Part shown: in pieces, positions 17,811-27,344 of the stretch | How positions within the stretch are numbered: position 1 is the first letter of the stretch | How the letters are laid out: every line of letters begins with the position of its first letter | Notes under the pieces: generated by a model | The model's database searches: none | Seen by the model: the letters and a program-made list of their open reading frames with translations, nothing else | What the model was told of the DNA's origin: nothing | Translations under genes and position numbers: made by a program | Source: Oscillospiraceae bacterium | Lineage (GTDB): Bacteria; Bacillota; Clostridia; Oscillospirales; Ruminococcaceae | Direction: 5' to 3' | Length of the DNA: 60,584 bases | NCBI GenBank assembly: GCA_022791945.1 | Contig: JAAVZY010000039.1 | Coordinates: forward strand, 1-60,584

Positions 17811-17961
17811 AGCCTATTTAAGATCTTCAGGCAGAGCGCCTGAAAGGTGCTTTTTCCGCACAGACAGCGTCAAAAATGCTCAGAATCCACAAAGGATTCT
17901 TGCTGTGCAAAAAAATTCCCTTCCATTCGCCCCACCCAGAGACCTTAAACAGGCTCTGAGA
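17810..17961. mobile_element. MITE-like element with terminal inverted repeats
   Basis: A 150-base unit bounded by GAGCCTATTTAAGATCTTC on the left and, on the minus strand, GAGCCTGTTTAAGGTCTCTG on the right, each preceded by a TNA triplet. No ORF of note inside. On the left it begins within the stop codon of the MutS2-like gene; on the right it interrupts an IS3 orfB fragment. It is the simplest copy with both terminal repeats seen in this window. Confidence 0.75.
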
Positions 17962-18131
17962 TGGACGCACTCACACTTGAGACAGCTGAAGAAGTTTTCG
18001 GCTACGGCGTTGTCATGGGGATCGCCTTTGCGGGACATACTTTGCAGAATGCCGAGGTCGGCGTGACGCTGACAGTAAGTACAAGCGGCGTTTGGCTTGT
18101 CAAAGGAGAAGTGACGCGCTTGGTATGGCAA
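17962..18131 (-). pseudogene. IS3-family orfB fragment
   Basis: The minus strand reads LGILQSMSRKGDPHDNAVAE followed by NFFSCLKCECVHL, the conserved DDE segment (with the DNA- and E-containing motif) of IS3-family OrfB. The N-terminal part is missing and the C-terminal part is cut by the MITE at 17961. A 14-base string, TGGAACTTGCCATA, is shared with the end of the other IS3 remnant near 11326-11341. Confidence 0.75.
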
Positions 18132-18288
18132 GTTCCATGCTCAGATTTTGCTTTACTTTAGGAGGAGATGGTGATAAAATAAAAGGTAAGTGTGAGGGCT
18201 GCGGGGTGCCGCGGCCTGTCCGCCGGAAGAACGGGTTTCTTTCTCCCGGGAATGAGGCGGAAGCACAATAATCAAGGAGGAAATTTGA

Positions 18289-21200
18289 ATGGCAAGAAAA
18301 ATGAAAACCATGGACGGCAACACTGCCGCCGCGTATGCTTCCTATGCCTTCACGGACGTGGCCGCGATCTACCCGATCACCCCTTCGTCCCCCATGGCGG
18401 ACTACACTGACAAGTGGTCCTCTGAGGGCAAGAAGAACATCTTCGGCGAAGAAGTGCGTGTCGTTGAAATGCAGTCCGAGGGCGGCGCTTCCGGCGCGGT
18501 TCACGGCTCTCTCTCCGCCGGCGCCCTGACCACCACCTACACCGCCTCTCAGGGCCTGCTCCTGATGATCCCCAATATGTACAAGATCGCCGGCGAGCTG
18601 CTGCCCGCAGTGTTCAACGTCTCCGCCCGGGCGCTGGCTTCCCACGCCCTCTCCATCTTCGGCGATCACTCCGACATCTACGCCTGCCGCCAGACCGGCT
18701 TTGCCATGCTGGCTTCCACCTCCCCCCAGGAGGCCATGGATCTGGGCGTGGTTGCCCATCTGGCCGCCATTGAGGGCCGGGTTCCCTTCATGCACTTCTT
18801 TGACGGCTTCCGCACCTCCCACGAGCTCCAGAAGGTAGCCTGCTGGGATGACGAAACCCTGAAGAAGATGGTGGACTGGGAAGCCATCGAGGCCTTCCGC
18901 GCCCGTTCCATGAACCCTGAGCATCCCACCCTCCGGGGCACCGCTCAGAACCCCGATATCTTCTTCCAGGCCCGCGAAGCCTGCAACCCCTACTACGAGA
19001 AGGTCCCCGCCATTGTCGAGAAGTACATGGACATGGTCAACAAGGAGATCGGCACGGACTATAAGCTCTTCAACTACTACGGCGCACCCGACGCCGAGCA
19101 CGTGATTATCGCCATGGGCTCCGTGCTGGACACCATCGAGGAAACCATCGACTACATGAACGCCCACGGGGCCAAGGTCGGCCTGGTAAAGGTCCGGCTG
19201 TACCGTCCCTTCTGCGCAGACAAGCTGATCGAGGCGATTCCCGCTTCCGTCAAGCGGATCTCTGTGATGGATCGGACCAAGGAGCCCGGCGCGCTGGGCG
19301 AGCCCCTGTATCTGGACGTGGTCGCGGCCCTCAAGGGCAGCCAATTCGAGTCCATCCCGGTTGCCGGCGGCCGCTACGGCCTGGGCTCCAAGGACACCAC
19401 CCCCGCCCAGATCATCGCCGTCTACAAGAACACCGAGAAGGCGCAGTTCACCATCGGCATTGAGGACGACGTAACCAACCTGTCCCTGCCCATCGGCGAG
19501 AATCCCAACACCACCCCCGAGGGCATCACCTCCTGCAAATTCTGGGGCCTGGGCGCGGACGGAACCGTTGGCGCGAACAAGAACTCCATCAAGATCATCG
19601 GCGACCACACCGACATGAACGTGCAGGCCTACTTCGACTATGACTCCAAGAAGTCCGGCGGCATCACCGTGTCCCACCTGCGGTTCGGCAACCCGAAGAT
19701 CAAATCCACCTACCTCATCAACAAGGCTGACTTTGTAGCCTGCCACAACCCCTCCTATGTGCGGAAGTACGACATGACCTCCGACCTGAACGAGGGCGGC
19801 ACCTTCCTGCTGAACTGCGGCTGGACCATGGAGGAGCTGGAGAAGCACCTGCCCGGCCAGATGAAGCGGGATCTTGCCCAGAAGAAGATCAACTTCTACA
19901 CCATCGACGGTGTGAAGATCGGCAAGGAGATCGGCCTGGGCGGACGGATCAACACGATCCTTCAGTCCGCGTTCTTCAAGCTGGCCAACATCATCCCCGC
20001 CGACGACGCTATCAAATATATGAAGGACGCCGCCACCGCCTCCTACGGCAAGAAGGGCGAGGCTGTGGTTAAGATGAACCACGACGCCATTGACGCGGGC
20101 GCGAAGAACCTGGTGAAGATCGAGGTTCCCGCCGCCTGGGCCAACGCGGCGGACGAGTCCCTGCTGGTGAAGGCCTCCGGGGATCGGGCCGACGTGGTGG
20201 AGTACGTGGACGCCATCCAGAGCCCGGTCAACGCCTACGAGGGCAACAAGCTGCCTGTTTCCACCTTTGAGAAGTATGTGGACGGCGTGTTCCCCCTGGG
20301 CTCCTCCGCCTTTGAGAAGCGGGGCATCGCCGTGGACACCCCCGAGTGGAATCCCGAAAACTGCATCCAGTGCAACTTCTGCTCTTACGTCTGCCCCCAT
20401 GCGGTCATCCGTCCGGTGGCTATGACCGACGAGGAGCTGAAGAACGCCCCCGAGGGCACCAAGGCGGTTCCCATGACCGGTATGCCCGGCATGAACTTTG
20501 CCATGACCATCTCCGTGCTGGACTGCACCGGCTGCGGCTCCTGCGCCAACGTCTGCCCCGGCAAGAAGGGTGCCAAGGCCCTGGCTATGAAGCCGCTGGA
20601 TTCTCAGCTGGCCTCTCAGAACACCTTTGCCTACGGCCAGAAGCTGGACGAGAAGCCCGAGGTTGCCGAGAAGTTCAAGCCCAACACCGTAAAGGGCAGC
20701 CAGTTCAAGCAGCCTCTGCTGGAATTCTCCGGCGCCTGCGCAGGCTGCGGCGAGACTCCCTACGCCAAGCTGGTTACCCAGCTCTTTGGGGATCGGATGT
20801 ATATCTCCAACGCCACCGGCTGCTCCTCCATCTGGGGCGGCTCCGAGCCCTCCACTCCCTACACTGTGAACAAGGCCGGCTTTGGCCCCGCCTGGGCGAA
20901 CTCTCTCTTTGAGGACAACGCCGAATACGGCTACGGCATGTTCCTGGCTCAGGATACCATCCGCAAGAGCCTGATCCGTCAGACCGAGGAGCTGATCGCC
21001 ATTGATTACTGCGACCCGGCCCTGAAGGAAGCCGCTCAGAAGTGGCTGGACACCCGCGCCGACGCTGCCGCCAACGCGGAGGCCACCAAGGCTTATGTGG
21101 CCGCCCTCCAGGACGGCATCATGACGCTGGACGAGTGCCTGGCGTTCATGGAGTCTCCCAAGGCTAAGGAAGTGTTCGGGGAGAACTACGACAACATGGT

Positions 21201-21954
21201 GGAGCACGCCAAGTCCCTGAAGGCCTCCGGCGAGGTTTACTGCGACTGCGAGGCCTGCACCAAGGCCCGGGCCATCTTGGCGAAGAAGTCCTACCTGTCC
21301 AAGAAGTCCGTCTGGATCTTCGGCGGCGACGGATGGGCTTATGACATCGGCTTCGGCGGCCTGGATCACGTCATTGCCTCCGGCGAGGACGTGAACATCC
21401 TGGTGTTCGACACCGAGGTTTACTCTAACACCGGCGGCCAGGCCTCTAAGTCCACGCCTACCGGCGCGATCGCTCAGTTCGCTGCTGCCGGCAAGACTGT
21501 GAAGAAAAAGGATCTGGCTGCAATCGCCATGAGCTACGGCTATGTATACGTGGCCCAGTGCGCGATGGGCGCTGATTACAACCAGACCATCAAGGCCTTT
21601 ACCGAGGCTGAGAGCTACAACGGCCCCTCCCTGCTGATCTGCTACGCCCCCTGCATCAACCATGGCATCAAGGGCGGCATGAGCATTGCCCAGACAGAGG
21701 AGAAGAAGGCGGTTGCCGCGGGCTACTGGAATATGTTCCGGTATGATCCCCGGCTGGCGCTGGAGGGCAAGAATCCCTTCATGCTGGATTCCAAGGCGCC
21801 CACCGAGAGCTACCGTGACTTCATCATGGGTGAGGTTCGGTACAACTCCCTGGCCCGTCAGAATCCCGCCCGTGCCGAGGAGCTCTTCGCGAAGGCGGAA
21901 GCCAACGCAAAGGCTCACTACGAGCAGCTGACCGCCAAGGCGAAGACCGAGTAA
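18289..21954 (+). CDS. nifJ: Pyruvate:ferredoxin (flavodoxin) oxidoreductase
   Basis: A 1221-residue single-chain enzyme converting pyruvate and CoA to acetyl-CoA and CO2 with reduction of ferredoxin, central in anaerobic fermentation. Domains in order: the pyrimidine-binding region with YPITPSSPMAD (about 26-36), GDHSDIYACRQTGFAML, a gamma domain, two 4Fe-4S ferredoxin motifs CIQCNFCSYVCP (about 692) and CTGCGSCANVCP (about 746), CAGCGETPY for the proximal cluster, and the ThDP site GDGWAYDIGFGGLDHV. The start has an ideal RBS (AAGGAGG). A terminator follows. An antisense ORF of 1341 codons spans the gene but is a codon-bias shadow. Confidence 0.96.
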   Translation: MARKMKTMDGNTAAAYASYAFTDVAAIYPITPSSPMADYTDKWSSEGKKNIFGEEVRVVEMQSEGGASGAVHGSLSAGALTTTYTASQGLLLMIPNMYKIAGELLPAVFNVSARALASHALSIFGDHSDIYACRQTGFAMLASTSPQEAMDLGVVAHLAAIEGRVPFMHFFDGFRTSHELQKVACWDDETLKKMVDWEAIEAFRARSMNPEHPTLRGTAQNPDIFFQAREACNPYYEKVPAIVEKYMDMVNKEIGTDYKLFNYYGAPDAEHVIIAMGSVLDTIEETIDYMNAHGAKVGLVKVRLYRPFCADKLIEAIPASVKRISVMDRTKEPGALGEPLYLDVVAALKGSQFESIPVAGGRYGLGSKDTTPAQIIAVYKNTEKAQFTIGIEDDVTNLSLPIGENPNTTPEGITSCKFWGLGADGTVGANKNSIKIIGDHTDMNVQAYFDYDSKKSGGITVSHLRFGNPKIKSTYLINKADFVACHNPSYVRKYDMTSDLNEGGTFLLNCGWTMEELEKHLPGQMKRDLAQKKINFYTIDGVKIGKEIGLGGRINTILQSAFFKLANIIPADDAIKYMKDAATASYGKKGEAVVKMNHDAIDAGAKNLVKIEVPAAWANAADESLLVKASGDRADVVEYVDAIQSPVNAYEGNKLPVSTFEKYVDGVFPLGSSAFEKRGIAVDTPEWNPENCIQCNFCSYVCPHAVIRPVAMTDEELKNAPEGTKAVPMTGMPGMNFAMTISVLDCTGCGSCANVCPGKKGAKALAMKPLDSQLASQNTFAYGQKLDEKPEVAEKFKPNTVKGSQFKQPLLEFSGACAGCGETPYAKLVTQLFGDRMYISNATGCSSIWGGSEPSTPYTVNKAGFGPAWANSLFEDNAEYGYGMFLAQDTIRKSLIRQTEELIAIDYCDPALKEAAQKWLDTRADAAANAEATKAYVAALQDGIMTLDECLAFMESPKAKEVFGENYDNMVEHAKSLKASGEVYCDCEACTKARAILAKKSYLSKKSVWIFGGDGWAYDIGFGGLDHVIASGEDVNILVFDTEVYSNTGGQASKSTPTGAIAQFAAAGKTVKKKDLAAIAMSYGYVYVAQCAMGADYNQTIKAFTEAESYNGPSLLICYAPCINHGIKGGMSIAQTEEKKAVAAGYWNMFRYDPRLALEGKNPFMLDSKAPTESYRDFIMGEVRYNSLARQNPARAEELFAKAEANAKAHYEQLTAKAKTE

Positions 21955-21976
21955 GTTCTGAGCAAGTTTTCCCATA

Positions 21977-22012
21977 AAAAGAGGCCGTATGCCCAGGCAT
22001 ACGGCCTCTTTT
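21977..22012. terminator. Terminator after pyruvate:ferredoxin oxidoreductase
   Basis: AAAAGAGGCCGTATGCC / GGCATACGGCCTCTTTT with a two-base loop; works in both directions by symmetry, and fits the end of nifJ. Confidence 0.9.
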
Positions 22013-22114
22013 GCGCCCTCTCCCTGTTCAGCGATGCGCCGAAAAGGGAGGGGGCGCATATACTGAGGGTGCGGCGTCACTGCCGCAACTCCCAGTTGAA
22101 AGGGGAACGAGAGA

Positions 22115-22870
22115 ATGCCTGTCATCTACCTCAGCCCATCCATGCAGGAATGGAATCCCACCGTCACCGATCGGACGGAAGAGTACAACATGAATCTGAT
22201 TGCAGACGCCATGGAGCCCTACCTGTTCTCCAGCGGGATCCGCTATGTGCGCAACACCCCCGACATGACCGCCGCCCTGGCCATCCAGGAGTCCAACGCC
22301 GGAAGCTTCGATCTCCATCTTGCCCTCCACTCCAACGCCGCGCCCGAAAAGGAGGCCGGCCAGCGCAGGGGCACGGAGGTCTACTACGCCCGCGGAAGCA
22401 CCTGGGGCCAGAAGGCTGCGGACATCATCGCCCGCAACCTCAAGCAGATCTACCCCCTGCCCGATCGGGTGCAGGCCCTTCCCACCACCTCTCTTGGCGA
22501 AGTGGTCAAAACCCATGCGCCGGCAGTCCTGATCGAGTTCGCCTACCATGACAATCTGGACGACGCCCTCTGGATCGAGGAAAACATCCAGGCCATTGCC
22601 CGCAACGTGGTCCTCTCCCTGACCGAATACTTCGGCATCCCCTTTGTGGAGCCCCAGACCCCTCAGGTGGGCTATGTCTCCACCCAGGGCGGTAATCTCA
22701 ACCTCCGGCGCTTCCCCAGCACCAGCGCCCCCATCCTGGCCCGCCTTTCCAACGGACTCCCTCTGATGATCCGCGGCGCCTGGGAAAACTGGTATGTTGT
22801 GGACGCCAACGGTCAGATCGGCTACGTCAGCGCCGACTACATACGTAAAACAGATCCCTCGATTTCCTAA
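22115..22870 (+). CDS. N-acetylmuramoyl-L-alanine amidase-like protein with SH3 domain
   Basis: A 251-residue protein with an Amidase_3-type fold (residues 1-178) and a bacterial SH3 domain (about 185-245, GGNLNLRRFPST and IGYVSADYIRK). The zinc-site histidine segment DLHLALHSNA and the catalytic-type glutamate in VLIEFAYHDN are present; the usual N-terminal DPGHGG is replaced by SPSMQEWNP, as in a clostridial subfamily. No signal peptide, so it may act intracellularly, for example in the mother cell on spore peptidoglycan, or leave by another route. Good RBS (AAAGGGGAA). Confidence 0.75.
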   Translation: MPVIYLSPSMQEWNPTVTDRTEEYNMNLIADAMEPYLFSSGIRYVRNTPDMTAALAIQESNAGSFDLHLALHSNAAPEKEAGQRRGTEVYYARGSTWGQKAADIIARNLKQIYPLPDRVQALPTTSLGEVVKTHAPAVLIEFAYHDNLDDALWIEENIQAIARNVVLSLTEYFGIPFVEPQTPQVGYVSTQGGNLNLRRFPSTSAPILARLSNGLPLMIRGAWENWYVVDANGQIGYVSADYIRKTDPSIS

Positions 22871-22965
22871 AAATTTCCAAAAGGTATATTTTCAGAATAC
22901 TTTTTTGGATTTATGGATTTTTTCAAGAAAATTTCATGGAAAAGGTCAAAATTTTCAAAAAACAC

Positions 22966-22994
22966 TTGATTATTGTGATTTATTTAGATAATAT
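22966..22994 (+). promoter_or_regulatory. Promoter of the AraC-type regulator
   Basis: TTGATT (22966-22971), 17-base spacer, TAATAT (22989-22994) in a locally AT-rich stretch. Confidence 0.65.
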
Positions 22995-23095
22995 GATAGT
23001 GGATGAGGAGGAGAACCGCGCTCCCGCCTAGGGGCCGAAAATTCTCCGCGCCATTCCGGCCCGGAGTGCCCGGTCCGGAAAGGACGGCTGTTTCT

Positions 23096-24190
23096 ATGGG
23101 TTTATCTGTGCTGATTGCAATCGGCAAAAAAGAATCCCGGGATTTGCTGGTTTCCGGGATCGATTGGGAGGAGTTGGACTGCACCACCATACGGGCCACC
23201 GGCGATGGGGAACGGGGCGTGGCTCTGGCGGATCTGATCCGGCCCGACCTGGTGCTTAGAGGGGAGGGCCTGCTCCGCATGGACGGGGCGGAGATGGAGC
23301 AGCGGATCCGGCTCCGGTTTCCCAGCTGCCGTTTTTTGGATCTGGCGGGCGTTCCGGGGCGGCAGCCGGAGGGGGCCCCGCCCCTGGAGGAGATTGCCAG
23401 AGAGGTGCGTGTCATTGCAGGCGAGGGTCCCCGCCGCCCCTTCTTCCGGGGGCCGGACGGGGATCCCTCCCCATTGGGAACAGCGGTTTTTGTGCAGAGC
23501 CGGAAGGATCTGCGGGAGCTGGGTGTAAAAATCCGGGAGCGCCAGGAGCAGGCCGCCGGCGAAGCGCTCAACCGGCTTTTTGACCAGATTGCGGAATGCG
23601 AGGGCACCAGCCCGGATTATGTGCGGCATTTCTGCTGTCAGCTGGTGCTGCTGTTTCTCAACGAGTCCGGGGATCTGCATTCGCCGGAGCTGGAGGCCCT
23701 GGGGAACCGGCTGCTTTACCACCTTTCGCCCACAGCGGATCTGGCTCTGCTCCGGCGGGAGCTGCTGGAGCTGAACCGGCTTTATTTTGAGGCCGCGGTT
23801 CTGTTCGGAACGGATCCGGTTTCCATGGTAAACCGGTATTTGAAGGAGCATTATACGGATCCCAGGCTCAACGCCCAGATCATTGCGGCGGACATGGGCT
23901 TTGCCAGCAGCTACCTTTGCCTGCTTTACCGGCGGCGCACCGGCATGACCATTCACCAGCAGCTGACCCGCATCCGTTTGGAGCAGGGAAAGGATCTGCT
24001 GGAGCATTCCCTGGACAGGCTCTGTGACATTGCGGAAAAGTGCGGCTATACCGATGCGAAATACTTCACAAAGGTGTTTTCCCGGGAGATGGGCATCTCC
24101 CCCCGCAGATACCGGGAACACTACCGCCAGGAACAGTGGGAACGCTCCTCCCGCCGCTCCCAGTCCGTGGACAAAAAGGCGCTTTCCTAG
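23096..24190 (+). CDS. AraC-family regulator with degenerate receiver domain
   Basis: A 364-residue protein with a C-terminal AraC DNA-binding domain (about 255-345: AQIIAADMGFASSYLCLLYR and DIAEKCGYTDAKYFTKVF). The N-terminal 110 residues align with receiver domains of YesN-type regulators (DWEELDC, RPDLVL, MDG), but the acidic pair reads AI/GK and the phospho-acceptor Asp position is Gly, so phosphorylation is unlikely. The start at 23096 has GAAAGGACGG upstream; the longer in-frame extension begins inside the leader. No cognate sensor of the YesM type is adjacent; targets are unknown. Confidence 0.75.
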   Translation: MGLSVLIAIGKKESRDLLVSGIDWEELDCTTIRATGDGERGVALADLIRPDLVLRGEGLLRMDGAEMEQRIRLRFPSCRFLDLAGVPGRQPEGAPPLEEIAREVRVIAGEGPRRPFFRGPDGDPSPLGTAVFVQSRKDLRELGVKIRERQEQAAGEALNRLFDQIAECEGTSPDYVRHFCCQLVLLFLNESGDLHSPELEALGNRLLYHLSPTADLALLRRELLELNRLYFEAAVLFGTDPVSMVNRYLKEHYTDPRLNAQIIAADMGFASSYLCLLYRRRTGMTIHQQLTRIRLEQGKDLLEHSLDRLCDIAEKCGYTDAKYFTKVFSREMGISPRRYREHYRQEQWERSSRRSQSVDKKALS

Positions 24191-24205
24191 CCGACCCGGC
24201 TGAGA

Positions 24206-24240
24206 GGGGGAAGGCCGCGAGAGCTCTGCTCTCGCGGCCA
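24206..24240. terminator. Mosaic-module hairpin between convergent genes
   Basis: GGCCGCGAGAG-CTCTG-CTCTCGCGGCC, a simple copy of the GCGAGA module of the mosaic elements, sits between the convergent AraC and histidine kinase genes and abuts the kinase stop. Likely a bidirectional terminator. Confidence 0.6.
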
Positions 24241-24243
24241 TGG

Positions 24244-25731
24244 CTACAGCTCCTTCTTTTCCTCGCTCATGCTGAACTCCATGGTGGTGGAAATCTCGGT
24301 CTTGCGGGTTTCTCCCCTGCGGTTGACAGGGAGCAGGATTGTCACCCGGGTGCCTGCCCCCAGCTGGCTCTCAATCTGCAGCTCGCCCTCATGCAGCCGG
24401 ATGATTTCATCCGCCACGGCTAATCCGATGCCGGAGCCCCGGCGCGTCTGATTGGCCTTGTAGAATTTTGTCTTGATCTTCGGCAGATCCTCCGGCGCGA
24501 TGCCGCAGCCTGTATCCGCTACGGCAATCTGCACAAAGCCCTCCTCCTCGGAGACGCTGATCTCTACCCGTCCCCCCTGGCTGCTGTATTTCAGGGCGTT
24601 GTCGATCACATTAATGAATACCTGCCGCAGCCGGCTCTTATCCCCAAAGATAGGCGAAACCATCTCCGGCTCCTCATAGGCCAGTTCGATGCCGTCCCGC
24701 CGGGCCCGTTCTCCGTAGATGAGCACTGCCTCTCCCAGCTCCGCCAGAATGTCCATATTCGTTTTCACCAGGGTCAGCCTGCCGTTCTGCATCCGGGAAA
24801 AATCAAGCAGTTCCTCTACCATGCCGGTGAGCCGCTCCGTCTCACTGTCGATCACCCGGAGCCCCTTGGTGAGATTGCTCCGCTCCTCTCCGGATCCCTC
24901 CAGGGAGAGCAGCGTCTCACTCCAGCCCTTGATGGCGGTCAGCGGCGTGCGGAGCTCATGGGAAACCGAAGAAATAAAGTCGTTCTTGACCTCCTCTGAG
25001 GCGGAGATCTCATCCGCCATATAGTTGATGATGTCACAGAGCTCTCCCAGCTCATCGTCCGATTTTTTCACGATCCGGGCGGACATATCCCCTGTGGCGA
25101 ACTTCCGGGCGGCCGCGCCCACCTCCCGGACAGGGTTGACGATGGAGCGGATGAAGAAGGAGCCGGAGAGCACCACCAGCCCGATGATTACAAGCCCCGC
25201 GGCGGAAAGCCCCAGGGTGTAGAACAGGAGCACCCGATCCACATTCTCCAGGGAAACCACGTAGCGCACAGCGGAATACTCGGCGGCGCTGCTCTCGACG
25301 GTAACGGAAACCGCCATGATCTTCTCGCCCATGACGTTTTTCCCCACATAGTAGCCCCGGCCGTTGGGACTTTTCAGCGCGTCCTCATAGTCGGACATAT
25401 TCTCCTGCTGAGTGTAGGAGAAGCCGCTGGAGGAAAGAGCGATCCGGCCGCTGCGGTCAATGGCGGTGATCTCCATGCGGCTTTTCTCGTCGGAGTTTTC
25501 AATCAGATTGCGGAATTCTGCGTTGAAGGCAATGGTGTTGTCGTCGGAGATGCGGATGAGGATGCCGGTAACCACGTTGGCCCGGCTGTCAATGGACTGC
25601 CGAACCCCGGTGTAATAGAAATTGCGCAGGCCATAGATGGAGGAGGCCACGATGATCACAATTACCAGCACAATTACGCTCAGCGTGTTGAAGATCCATC
25701 TCTGGGTAATGCTCCTGACCGCCAAGCGCAC
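24244..25731 (-). CDS. Sensor histidine kinase
   Basis: A 495-residue membrane kinase: transmembrane segment at about 13-35, an extracytoplasmic sensor region (36-168), a second membrane segment (about 170-193), HAMP (about 194-245), HisKA with SHELRTPL (phospho-accepting H258) and HATPase with NVIDNALKYS, DTGCGIAPEDL and GSGIGLAVADEI. It phosphorylates the response regulator encoded 56 bases upstream on the same strand. The signal is not evident. WalK/PhoR-type architecture without PAS domain. Confidence 0.88.
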   Translation of the reverse strand: MRLAVRSITQRWIFNTLSVIVLVIVIIVASSIYGLRNFYYTGVRQSIDSRANVVTGILIRISDDNTIAFNAEFRNLIENSDEKSRMEITAIDRSGRIALSSSGFSYTQQENMSDYEDALKSPNGRGYYVGKNVMGEKIMAVSVTVESSAAEYSAVRYVVSLENVDRVLLFYTLGLSAAGLVIIGLVVLSGSFFIRSIVNPVREVGAAARKFATGDMSARIVKKSDDELGELCDIINYMADEISASEEVKNDFISSVSHELRTPLTAIKGWSETLLSLEGSGEERSNLTKGLRVIDSETERLTGMVEELLDFSRMQNGRLTLVKTNMDILAELGEAVLIYGERARRDGIELAYEEPEMVSPIFGDKSRLRQVFINVIDNALKYSSQGGRVEISVSEEEGFVQIAVADTGCGIAPEDLPKIKTKFYKANQTRRGSGIGLAVADEIIRLHEGELQIESQLGAGTRVTILLPVNRRGETRKTEISTTMEFSMSEEKKEL

Positions 25732-25787
25732 CCCTCCCTTCTTTTACAATCGTCCCATATGGCGCTCCTGCGGCCCTCCATCCTTCC

Positions 25788-26492
25788 TTAGACCGGCTCC
25801 TGCCACTTGTAGCCGTAGCCCCAGATGGTCTGGATGTAAACAGGCTTGGAGGGCTCGTCCTCGATTTTCATCCGGAGGCGCCGGATGTTCACGTCCACAA
25901 TCTTCACGTCCCCGTTGTAGCTGTCGCCCCAGATGTGTTCCAGAATCCTGCTCCGCTCCAGGGCCACGTTCTTATTCTTGATAAAATACTCCATAATCTG
26001 GTATTCCACCTGAGTCAGATCCACGGGCTCCCCGTTCTTGGTCAGGGTCCGGCTTTTGGGGCTCAGAACAAAGCATCCTGACAGGATGGGCCGGTTATCT
26101 TCCCGGGCGCTGCTGGACATGGACACCCGCCGGTAGACCGCGTCCACCCGGGCGACCAGCTCCGAGGGAGAAAAGGGCTTGGTCACATAGTCGTCCGCTC
26201 CCAGCATCAGGCCCCGCACCTTGTCCATTTCCTGGGTCTTTGCTGTCAGCATGATAATGCCCAGGGTGTCGCTCCGCTCCCGAAGCTGTTTGCAGACCGC
26301 AAACCCGTCGATGCCGGGCATCATAATGTCCAGCACCGCCACGTCGAAATCCCGCTGTTCTTCGAACACCCGGAGCGCTTCCTCCCCGCTCCCCACGTCC
26401 ACGGTGGTATAACCGCTCCGCTGAAGATTGATGACCACAAAATCCCGGATGGCCTCCTCATCCTCGCATACCAAAATCTTTTTCATCCTCAC
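25788..26492 (-). CDS. OmpR/PhoB-family response regulator
   Basis: A 234-residue regulator: receiver domain with acidic pair E10/D11, phospho-acceptor D55 in VAVLDIMMPG, T83 and K105 (TKPF), then a winged helix (ERSRILEHIWG...VDVNIRRLRMKIE) binding DNA. It is the first gene of a two-gene operon with the histidine kinase. Start taken as GTG 26492 with GTGAGG-type RBS eight bases upstream; ATG 26486 is possible. Confidence 0.88.
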   Translation of the reverse strand: MRMKKILVCEDEEAIRDFVVINLQRSGYTTVDVGSGEEALRVFEEQRDFDVAVLDIMMPGIDGFAVCKQLRERSDTLGIIMLTAKTQEMDKVRGLMLGADDYVTKPFSPSELVARVDAVYRRVSMSSSAREDNRPILSGCFVLSPKSRTLTKNGEPVDLTQVEYQIMEYFIKNKNVALERSRILEHIWGDSYNGDVKIVDVNIRRLRMKIEDEPSKPVYIQTIWGYGYKWQEPV

Positions 26493-26529
26493 GTTTACCG
26501 CCTCACCTTCTTAGAGCTTCTTCCGCGCT

Positions 26530-27325
26530 TTGGGAATCGCAGCGTTAAGACCTCGAGGCTCTGCCTCGAGCTCCGCCAAGGGGAGCTGGCTCCCCTTGGA
26601 TTCCCGTCTTTTTGGGGGTTATGGGGGTGTAGAATTTCGGTTCCTTCCCCGCTAATACGTCCTTTGTGGTCGATCGCCCGCCTACCCATTTTTTCGTAAA
26701 GAAAAAATTCAGCCCCATAGGCGGCGCAGAAAAGGGCGTGTTCTGTTACGCTCATGCTCTCTGCGGGGAAGGGACTTGGGTGCGACGTTCGGAATCCCCC
26801 AGGCAGGGCTACCGCCTATCGGCGGCATCCCTGCCATGCCCCCGACATTCCTTTCATCCTCTTAAATTCGCAAAACGCATCTTTGTAACGTAGGGAGTTG
26901 GCTTGCCTCCCTTGTCATACGTTCCGAAGGAACGTATGGGAGAGGGGACCGCCGCCGCTCCTTCGGAGCGGCGGCGGTGGAAGGATTCCCTCAGAGGCAC
27001 AGAATATCCCACTTGCACATACCGATCGGAAATCTATCCCAGTCTGCGCGGGAATCCCAGTGCGCCGCAAGAAAGCATCCCGCACGGCAGGGGGGGGAGC
27101 TTTTTTCTTTACGAAAAAAGCGTACTGCGGGAATCAGACTATCTGCGTGGCAGGAGTCAGGAAGTCTGTACAGACTTGACCCCACCACTTTTCCGTCCCT
27201 AAAAAAGCCCTTAAAAAATTACGGGTTCCAAGGGGATTTAATCCCCTTGGCGGGAGGCTCGCAGGGTCAAAGCCTGCGGCTTTGACCCTTGGGCAGCGCC
27301 CTCGAGGTCTTCCTCCCACCCGTGC
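26530..27325. repeat. Tandem pair of mosaic palindromic elements between two operons
   Basis: The 800-base gap holds two blocks. Block one (26530-26800): CCTCGAGGCTCTGCCTCGAG, CCAAGGGGAGC/GCTCCCCTTGG, TTTTTTCGTAAAGAAAAAA. Block two (26893-27325): ACGTTCCGAAGGAACGT (about 26920-26936), a GCCGCCGCTCC/GGAGCGGCGGC hairpin, TTTTTTCTTTACGAAAAAA (about 27104-27122), AAGTCTGTACAGACTT (about 27159-27174), CCAAGGGGATTTAATCCCCTTGG, GGGTCAAAGCC/GGCTTTGACCC. No gene. Confidence 0.85.
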
Positions 27326-27344
27326 GGCCCCGGTAAAGGCGGGG

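Noticed and set aside
18140-18288. Riboswitch or attenuator upstream of pyruvate:ferredoxin oxidoreductase
   Set aside because: Only weak GC-rich pairings and no conserved riboswitch core or terminator were seen; a possible TTGCTT promoter has poor spacing.
18100-22125. A 1341-codon open frame antisense to pyruvate:ferredoxin oxidoreductase
   Set aside because: The sense strand encodes a complete conserved enzyme; the antisense frame is low-complexity (Gly/Leu/Val/His-rich), has no RBS and reflects the GC-rich codon usage.
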